A DNA stretch of 64,000 nucleotides from Megalonaias nervosa (lineage: Eukaryota > Mollusca > Bivalvia > Unionida > Unionidae), in NCBI GenBank assembly GCA_016617855.1, contig JAECUM010003192.1, positions 29,130 through 93,129 of the forward strand. Direction: 5' to 3'. The position numbers and the translations under genes are program-made. Shown in pieces: positions 57,374 to 64,000 of the stretch. Every line of letters starts with the position of its first letter. Positions within the stretch are counted from its first letter, which is position 1. A model generated the notes under the pieces. It saw only the letters and a program-made list of their open reading frames with translations, ran no database searches and was not told where the DNA came from.

Positions 57374-58048
57374 GTACGTGACTCTTTGTTACAAGATAGA
57401 GACAAACTAGAATCCCGTGCTCATTATGTTAAAGGTACATTTTTGTCGTCGAGTGAGAAACTCGGTGTAAAGTATAGCAAACGTTCCCACAAATTACATG
57501 AAATGCAGGAAAGGATTGAGCAGCATGAAAGTACGTGCGAGTGTGTGATTTGGATTTTTAACGTAGTTTTAGCAATTTTCCGGTCATATCGCTACGATGT
57601 CTGCAGTGTGACAGTTTATTGTGATGTCTTGCACTGGGGCATCGTGACGCAGACAAGTAGCATCAAGTCCCACCCAGTCACATTATCATGACACTTGGCC
57701 GACCAGTCCTAACACTAACCTCTTAATGCTGAGCGCCAAGCGAGGCAGCTGACTGTACCAATGTTATTAGTCTTTGATATAACTCGGCCGGGGTTCGAAC
57801 TCGCGACCTCTCGCATCCGAGGCGGATGCTCTAATCACTTAATTGCATGAAAGTAAGCAATCTATTCAAGAAAACTAAAGAGAAAGCCAGACTCTCAAAG
57901 CAAAATTGGAAACCATGGATAAGAAGCATTGCATAAACTCCAAAATGCGTAGTAAGATAAACACTAAAATAACATCATATTTATTTGATGGACATTTAGA
58001 TATTAGTAAATATAACACCCAATATAATATTGATCAAAAATTGAAATG
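57374..58048 (+). pseudogene. Coiled-coil ORF interrupted by a SINE and a stop
   Basis: VRDSLLQDRDKLESRAHYVK ... LHEMQERIEQHES stops at the SINE (57534-57843). Skipping the SINE and one target duplication, the same frame resumes with KQSIQEN, a TAA, then LKAKLETMDKKHCINSKMRS and YLFDGHLDISKYN to TGA at 58048. Lys/Glu-rich predicted coiled coil. It may belong to the Gypsy-like remnant that follows. Confidence 0.45.
57534..57843 (-). mobile_element. SINE, family A, minus strand
   Basis: Reverse complement of the family A body and head (GGGGTTCGAACTCGCGACC is the inverted B box). The CA tail is reduced to GTGTGTG. Target duplication GCATGAAAGTA at 57523-57533 and 57845-57855. Confidence 0.88.
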
Positions 58049-58249
58049 ACTGGGAAAAAATGCAGAATCAACCTAGCAGCCTGTGTGGTATAGATCGTTC
58101 ACCGGTCAGAAAACTTGAGAATGAACACACATAATCAGCATAAATAACTGGAATACCAATAAACATATTTAGATATGTAAAAAGAGTAAACATCTTCAGC
58201 CGCCGACAGTAATGTCTAGACACAGAGAGAAAGAGGTAATTCTTTAACT

Positions 58250-58460
58250 AATCCAGAATGTCAGCACACTTTCCTGAACAGCGGTACCTTCTGCAAGCAG
58301 TGATATATTAGAAACTTTAGCAATAGATCGATTCACTGAAGCCATCAATGACTCGGATATAAGACAAAGACATACGGAACAAAGGGCAATGACTATGGCC
58401 GTGTATGGATGACATTTTGTGAATGCGGAAGCACAAAGAATAGCTGACAGGTAGTAAGTT
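58250..58460 (+). pseudogene. Retrotransposon gag-like fragment (Ty3/Gypsy type)
   Basis: One frame reads PSASSDILETLAIDRFTEAI, NDSDIRQRHTEQRAMTMA, then a stop and FVNAEAQRIADR. The pattern ...LAxDxFxxAlxDxDxRxRxxE... is typical of gag capsid C-termini in animal Gypsy elements (recognition from memory). Stops show decay. Confidence 0.45.
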
Positions 58461-59222
58461 ATGCTCCGAAAATGCCCTACATCAGTAAAAACAAACATCT
58501 GGCGGTTTTAATACCTCAACAATAATACTTAAACTAAATGGGAGGAAACTCTGTAGAGAATGAACAGCGCTAAAGACGTCTTGAAGAGGTCGAGGTGATT
58601 AGACAGAAAACAGAAGTTAAGGTCAAACACAAAACCAGGGATATTGGAATAGGGCACGTTCATGAACTTGAGTTTCTCTCGAATAATTATTCCCATTATT
58701 AAAACATTAAAGCATGTGAAAGCATATGATACTTTATACAGGCAAATATATATACACAAAACAATGAAACTATATTATTTTGTGACCGGAACGAGATTGC
58801 AAAATTTAAGAAAATTCATCTAAACCAGTGTCCAAATCTAGTAAAGGTCAACCGGTAATTAATAAATAACGAAGAGTAAATCGGGACATATACTCTTTTC
58901 TGGTAAGGCAGATATGAACATAGCACAAGAGAATATAGCATGCAAGCATAAAATGCTTGTTGCAGAAAAACAACAAGACGGTATTTGGGGGATAGATTTC
59001 ATGGTGGCATGCGTGTGTGATGAAAGGCAAGCGATGTTTACATCTGAATGGAGATAAAATTACCCGTTTGTTATAATATCGCGGGACATATCTGTTTCCG
59101 GGTGGCAGCTACTAAAAGTGTTGTAATTTATTCAAATTCTGCCTGTTTCTAGAATCATAGTATACAAAAGACTGTTGCGAAATATGTGAGAAGATTTCTA
59201 TAAAGTTATTGAATCGGCAAAG

Positions 59223-59453
59223 ATGTTTGTGGAAAAAACTCGATTCTTAGTAGCCAAAGCACTAGGAAACCCAGTGTGCATATCACCCATTGCAATACTA
59301 AATTCTGTAACTGATCCATGTAAGACATTTAAAGACTCAGTAGTAGCAGAATTTCATCCTGTACAAATAGATGCCTGTACTATGCCGGAAGCAAAGAATA
59401 TCTCAGAAACGGATATTAAAATTAATATACCTAAATTTAATACACCTGGATGA
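59223..59453 (+). pseudogene. Gypsy-like pol fragment (protease-RT linker)
   Basis: FLVAKALGNPVCISPIAILN, then KTFKDSVVAEFHPVQID resembles the strand-rich segment between protease and reverse transcriptase in Gypsy pol (pattern: valid N-x-(S)-D-P-x-x-(I/F)-(Y/F)-K-x-(T/S)-x-V-A-x-F-x-P-V). Same strand as, and 0.8 kb after, the gag-like fragment. No RT motif (YxDD) found. Confidence 0.4.
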
Positions 59454-59978
59454 CCTTCATGAAAGGCCCTCAAATAATGTATTTGTGTGATCAACCCCAA
59501 TCCCAACCACCCCCCAAAACTCCTAATACCACTTGAAGCTCAGTCCAAAAATATTTTGTTCAGTCTTTTGAGACCCAGGTTATCGCTTGAGAAGGGTAGA
59601 AACTATTATTTAGTGACCAGTTGCAAGAAATGCCAAAACAAACCAGAGAGCTTATTTTTTAGGCATATTATTAATCCTATTTTAACAGACTTGATATAAA
59701 CTTTAAGCATTTTCATCACTTCTTAGAAAAGAATAAAGCGTTTGAATGGCCTGATGAATATCCAAAGTTATTTGATGCTTAAAAGCAACATTCAGCAAAG
59801 GTTCCAATATTTGTACGTTGTAACTGAATATGACCCATTCACAATGTTCACATTGGACAGAGTTTTGTTCTACCCCATGCATAAGATGAGAAAGAAAGTT
59901 TCATCTGTACTTTTAGCGAAAGAATATCAACAATGAGCGACGATACAGTATAGTTAGCAGAGAATTACTGGTAAAATT

Positions 59979-60315
59979 AAGTGTGTGTGTGTCTGTGTGT
60001 GTTTGTAATATGGATTTTTAACGTATTTTTAACACTTTTTCAGTCATAACAATACGATGTCTTTAGTATGGTAGTTATAATGATGTCTAGCACTGGGGCA
60101 TCATGCCGCAGACATGTAGCATGATGTCCCATCCAGTCACATTATCCTGACACCAGGCCGACCAGTCCTAACACTAACCTCTTAATGCTGAGCGCCTAGC
60201 AACCCAGCTGTTATTACCATTTTTTGTTCGTCTTTGGTATGACTCGGCCGGGGTTCAAACCCACGACCTCCCGATTCCGAGGAGGACGATCTAACTACTA
60301 GGTTACCGGTGCGGT
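59979..60315 (-). mobile_element. SINE, family A, minus strand
   Basis: (GT)n tail at 59980-60003, body in reverse, inverted B box GGGGTTCAAACCCACGACC and A-box side CTAACTACTAGGTTACC. Diverged copy. Confidence 0.85.
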
Positions 60316-61819
60316 ACAGCAAAAGGACGCTCTCTAAAGATATTATGAACTTCTGAAAGAGTGGTAGGTTTAAGGTGAAGTTGGTTACATTTGCAACATG
60401 TACAGTGGAGAGAATGTTGGTATATCTCTATGTTATTTTCATTTAGTGTGGCTGAAATTTCTTTGGAGATTGTAATTGTGGAAATTGTACATGATCTAAG
60501 CACACAGCTAAAATGACTGCTCCCTTGTGCTTGAAAATCAGCATGAATTAGTCGAAAGTACACTATTTTTAGGAGTTATTAAAACAGGGAAAATGTATGA
60601 ATTACCAAAAACATAAAATGTTAAAAAAGGTTATCGGCTCATTTTTTTTATTTTTTTTTGGTTTTAAATTTACCTCTAAGTCCAGGAAGTGAAAATGACC
60701 AAGAGGAGCTAGCAGGTTTTTGGAGAGATACACATCGGAAGTAAGGCCAAGCTATATACTCTATGACCCATATTACGTCCATCAATCATGCACCAAAATG
60801 AAGGGAATTATAGGTTCTTTGAACAATACCTGAGATATCCAAGGTCGTTTTTAAATAGCCAGTATATTCAGTGAGGAAACTCGGGGAAATTATTTTTTCT
60901 TAAAATTCTAATGCAAAATACGAAGCTGTAGGGCGCCAACTGAATGAATAGTTTCCACATAAACAGGATAATTAAGCCCTCTACTTGACACAGGTCACAA
61001 TAAGCATTATCTAAAATAAATGTTTTACTTAATTTAGACTTACATTGTAGGAGATTCTATTACTCAACTTATCATATAGAATGTGGTACACATCAAAAGA
61101 AGCTAGGTATTTGTATAGGGGAATTCCAATAACCATAACTCGTACCTTAATAAGTGAGTTTATTTCTGTTGATAGTGTCTCTAATATTTAACCGACTATA
61201 ACAGAGAAAATATTAACCATGTATTATTTGTTTGCAAAATAAACTTTATTGGTCAGGTACAATATGAACTTGATTTTGACTAGATCAAGTACAAAATACA
61301 ATTCAAACTTACAATCATGGTTTAAAAACTAACAATTGCAAATTAAATATACATAACACAGGTACATAGTGGTCGCAATAGTCGCAAATATGGATAGAAA
61401 TAAAATGAAAATATATTATCTACGTCTGAATTTTATTTGCGATAAGCATCCAACTTATGTATTGCTCATACATCCAAAGAAAATTAAATAAACTTAAACA
61501 AACAAAGATAAAAAGTAGTTAAAAATTACCTCTCATCTCCCCCTACCTCCCCCCCAAAAAAAAGAAAAGAAAAGAAAAGAAAAGAGTTACGAAGCTAATA
61601 TTTGAAGGCATGATGGAGCAGTTGAGAGGCTCTTTAAGCAAGGCACCGCGTGGTTTAAAAATGTGTGTACTGTGAAACAAAATGACAGGAACTTAGTGGG
61701 GAAGTTGTGGGTATGGCTATGTTTATGCGAAACTGCAACAAGCAATGAAAATGCAGCTTGCAAATTATAGTTTTAGCCATTGCTTTCATCGGGCTCAAAA
61801 AGAGAAATAAAAAAGAACA
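60316..61819. other. No gene seen
   Basis: AT-rich. At 61225-61330 a minus-strand AATAAA and a short inverted repeat (ACTTGAT..ATCAAGT) occur. An (AAAAG)n run lies at 61560-61585. Confidence 0.35.
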
Positions 61820-62089
61820 GTTGTTGTTGTTGTCATAGGGTTTTAACGCCATTTTTCAGCACAAGATAGGCTATACATGGCGGCCAGTATTAATGGTGGA
61901 GGAAGAAACCGGGAGAACCCGGAAAGAACCACCGACCCACGAGAAGCTACCGGCAAGCTTTCTCACATAACCACATTGGCCGAGCCCGAGACTCGAACCC
62001 ACGCAGACAGAGGTGAGATGGCAGTGATCCGTAACGGTGAGCGGTTTAGACCACTCGGCCACTCGCCCCCCCCCCCCCAAAAAAACAAC
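61820..62089 (-). mobile_element. SINE, family B, minus strand
   Basis: Full reverse copy: (TTG)n tail at 61821-61832, TTAATGGTGGAGGAAGAAAC, AGCTACCGGCAAGCTTTCTC, ACTCGAACCCACGCAGAC (inverted B box) and GACCACTCGGCCACTCG (A-box side), then a C/A run. A short target duplication GAACAGT is at 61815-61821 and 62090-62096. Confidence 0.85.
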
Positions 62090-62519
62090 GAACAGTAAAT
62101 ATTTCATTAACTTACTGTTCTTTATTCAAGCTATTAATTGTTATCATATCGAAATTAAAATCATCACCAGCGAGAGGCCTGCGTGGAAACGTTTACTGAG
62201 AATGACGAAAAACTGCGTCACTCATTAGTGACGTAATCGATGTTGCAGCGTTTCCAAGAGTGACGATTCTTATTCTTACGTTGTTCACAAAGCTTGCTAA
62301 ACGTATTCACGTTGACATAAAGAAATCTTTGATTTTCCAAGTCTATTCTTTTTCAAATTTGATGAAATGGTGGATTTTCAGATAATGAGTGATCTCCCGA
62401 AGTCATAGTCAGCAATAACGTGAGTAATTTATAAATAATAATATATAATTTGGAAGGAAATGAATGGTTGGATGACTCTCCTCCCCACAAATTGACCCCA
62501 ACCCCCGCCATTTACACAA

Positions 62520-63030
62520 TAATAATAATAATGAGGACTTTATATAGCGCCTAATCTTTACAAGCTGTAAGCGCTTTACAACATTTGACAACACTTAAAA
62601 AACCCCCCAAACAAACTAACCCCCCCAACCCCAACCCCCCATGTATAATGATATGATTACAAAAATAAAAACAAACACCACGAAATTAGAAAACAGAAAA
62701 CATGCTATAAATATTGAAGGTAAGGAAACATTATTAGGTCTTCTGTTCTTGAAGTTGAAATAGGTGAGTTTTTTTTAACACTCTTGAATGAGATCACTGT
62801 GTCTTTGTGTCTAAGTTCAGTGGGCAATTCGTTTCACGTTGCTTGGCCTTGGTATGCAAAAGAACGTTGTCCATATGATTTTATTTTCATAGTGGGAATA
62901 ATGAGAATACGATTGTCAGAAGAGGAGCGTAAGTATCTTGCTGGTGTGTACACATGGGTGAGGTCAGATAAGTATGTTGGACTGGAGCCCGGCAGGGAAA
63001 CACAGCACAGAGAACAAATTTTGTGAAAGT
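62520..63030. repeat. Dispersed repeat with TATATAGCGCC...AAGCGCTTTACA
   Basis: After an AAT run, TTTATATAGCGCCTAATC and TGTAAGCGCTTTACAACA match a widespread invertebrate repeat I recall; the following 80-codon frame (RCPYDFIFIVGIMRIRLSEE) is part of the same repeated segment and is probably not a gene. Confidence 0.4.
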
Positions 63031-63414
63031 ATTCTAGCTAACCAAACGTTACTGTCAGTAGTTAACCTTTTGCTTATGGTAGGTAGATAGGTCGGAAAAG
63101 AGAAGCGGCATGTGCACTTGTACTATCATTATTTAAATTGATTATAAATCGCAAGATCAAAGAGAAATTGTTGCCATTCTGCCCATTACATAGTCATCAA
63201 AACAGAGCTCTGTAAAAGTACGCATTGGTTTCATTATATTAGACGAATGGTGCTTGATTATTTCCGCATGACCGAAACAACCATAGGTAGCTTCAAATAA
63301 ATCAAAGAAATACTGGAAAATAAATGTTATTTTTCCTTTTCTTAATGTAGGACCATATTTTTGTTCCATCGGTCAAGTTTAAAGGTTTGGTTTAATTCCT
63401 TATTTATCTAGAAC

Positions 63415-63419
<5 letters not shown>

Positions 63420-63458
<39 letters not shown>
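63420..63458. repeat. (TA)n microsatellite
   Basis: About 19 TA units. Confidence 0.93.
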
Positions 63459-63464
<6 letters not shown>

Positions 63465-63804
63465 GATTGATGTGAAAGTTTAGATAATGGAAACCGGAGA
63501 ACTAAAACTATTAAAAAGCACACGACGGCTTTCAAGACGCACTACATTGCACTCAGTCAAGCAAACTAACCGGGAACTGCAGAGTCGAAGCACAGCTCTT
63601 TTCGTTTTGAAGGCCCCATCAATAAATTAAAAAAGACACCACTCACTTGATTGGAAGAAAATGTCCCGATAGTTTTCAAGTGAAGATAATGTCATTAAGC
63701 AGACTTATTTGCTGTTGATCTAACCTCATCCCACATAATGAATAATTTTAATCCGATTTCTTATAGTTATATGTAACTCATTATACTTCATATTTCTGTT
63801 TAAG

Positions 63805-63920
63805 TGACTTTGACTTCTGGGCGGATGTTCTTATGGAGAGAGCTCTGAGCCAAGATTGGTGTGAGACGAATGCTCTGGCCTGGAACGAGGAACTTCAAAC
63901 ACGACTGAACATGGCCAGAG
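63805..63920 (+). CDS. Small internal exon of an unrecognised gene
   Basis: Bounded by a pyrimidine-rich acceptor (tatttctgtttaag) and GAG|gtacca. Read with one base completing a codon, it is stop-free: DFDFWADVLMERALSQDWCE, then TNALAWNEELQTRLNMAR plus one base. Trp/Glu/Leu-rich helical character and clean boundaries argue for a real exon (phase 1 or 2 junctions). No family recognised; partner exons would lie to the right of the window or, less likely, in 52-63 kb. Confidence 0.5.
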
Positions 63921-63924
63921 GTAC

Positions 63925-63925
<1 letters not shown>

Positions 63926-63991
<66 letters not shown>
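63926..63991. repeat. (CT)n then (TATC)n microsatellites
   Basis: A CT run at about 63930-63955 and TATC units at 63959-63991, immediately after the exon donor. Confidence 0.93.
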
Positions 63992-63994
<3 letters not shown>

Positions 63995-64000
63995 ATATAT

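Noticed and set aside
62784..63026. Plus-strand 80-residue protein gene
   Set aside because: Part of a dispersed repeat that begins with TATATAGCGCC; probably not a host gene.
1..64000. CRISPR arrays, bacterial operons, riboswitches
   Set aside because: The DNA is eukaryotic; the only regular arrays are microsatellites and minisatellites without spacer-repeat structure.

Overview
The window is animal nuclear DNA: AT-rich, with many introns, and with GT..AG exons widely spaced among SINEs, DNA-transposon remnants, microsatellites and a solo LTR. Tandem copies of a diverged repeat that I recognise from bivalve genomes (about 33.9-34.2 kb), tRNA-headed SINEs with (CA)n tails, and a B-box/RING gene typical of molluscan TRIM expansions all suggest a bivalve mollusc. 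The species cannot be fixed from the sequence.

Layout. 0.56-0.78 kb: a plausible 3'-terminal coding exon of an unrecognised gene (+). 1.9-4.2 kb: microsatellites and one SINE. 4.67-5.70 kb: a RING/B-box/coiled-coil (TRIM-type) exon ending at a strong splice donor. 6.68-7.89 kb: a minisatellite of about 52 bp units carrying a small inverted repeat. 7.96-11.82 kb, all on the minus strand: a compact decaying block of virus-like genes of the Polinton/adintovirus type (adenain-like protease, hydrophobic pVI/pX-like protein, fibre-like protein, small membrane protein, three unknown proteins). No polymerase, integrase, ATPase or recognisable major capsid gene is present. 11.83-40.68 kb: the main gene, 20 exons encoding the C-terminal 973 residues of translation initiation factor eIF4G (eIF4E-binding segment, MIF4G, MA3 and W2 domains). 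All 20 exons join in frame (2922 nt including the stop). The N-terminal exons are not visible here. 40.68 to about 44.3 kb: its probable 3' UTR. 44.3-63.8 kb: gene-poor DNA with SINEs (one nested in another), degraded Ty3/Gypsy-like pieces, a coiled-coil ORF split by a SINE, and degenerate tandem repeats. 63.81-63.92 kb: a convincing small exon of an unknown gene at the right edge.

The eIF4G introns hold a 923-bp solo LTR (14054-14976), two copies of a DNA transposon sharing an identical 13-bp terminal repeat (right end at 18445-18457; full element 30939-32061 with a 7-bp target duplication), and three larger copies of a related non-autonomous family. The points most worth a second look are the virus-like block lying directly against an eIF4G splice acceptor, a Leu-to-Pro change in the canonical eIF4E-binding motif, a candidate 39-nt cassette exon in the W2 region, and the small exon at the right edge. 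Many of the listed open frames begin at TTG or GTG; for this eukaryotic DNA I moved starts to ATG where one exists and say so where none does.
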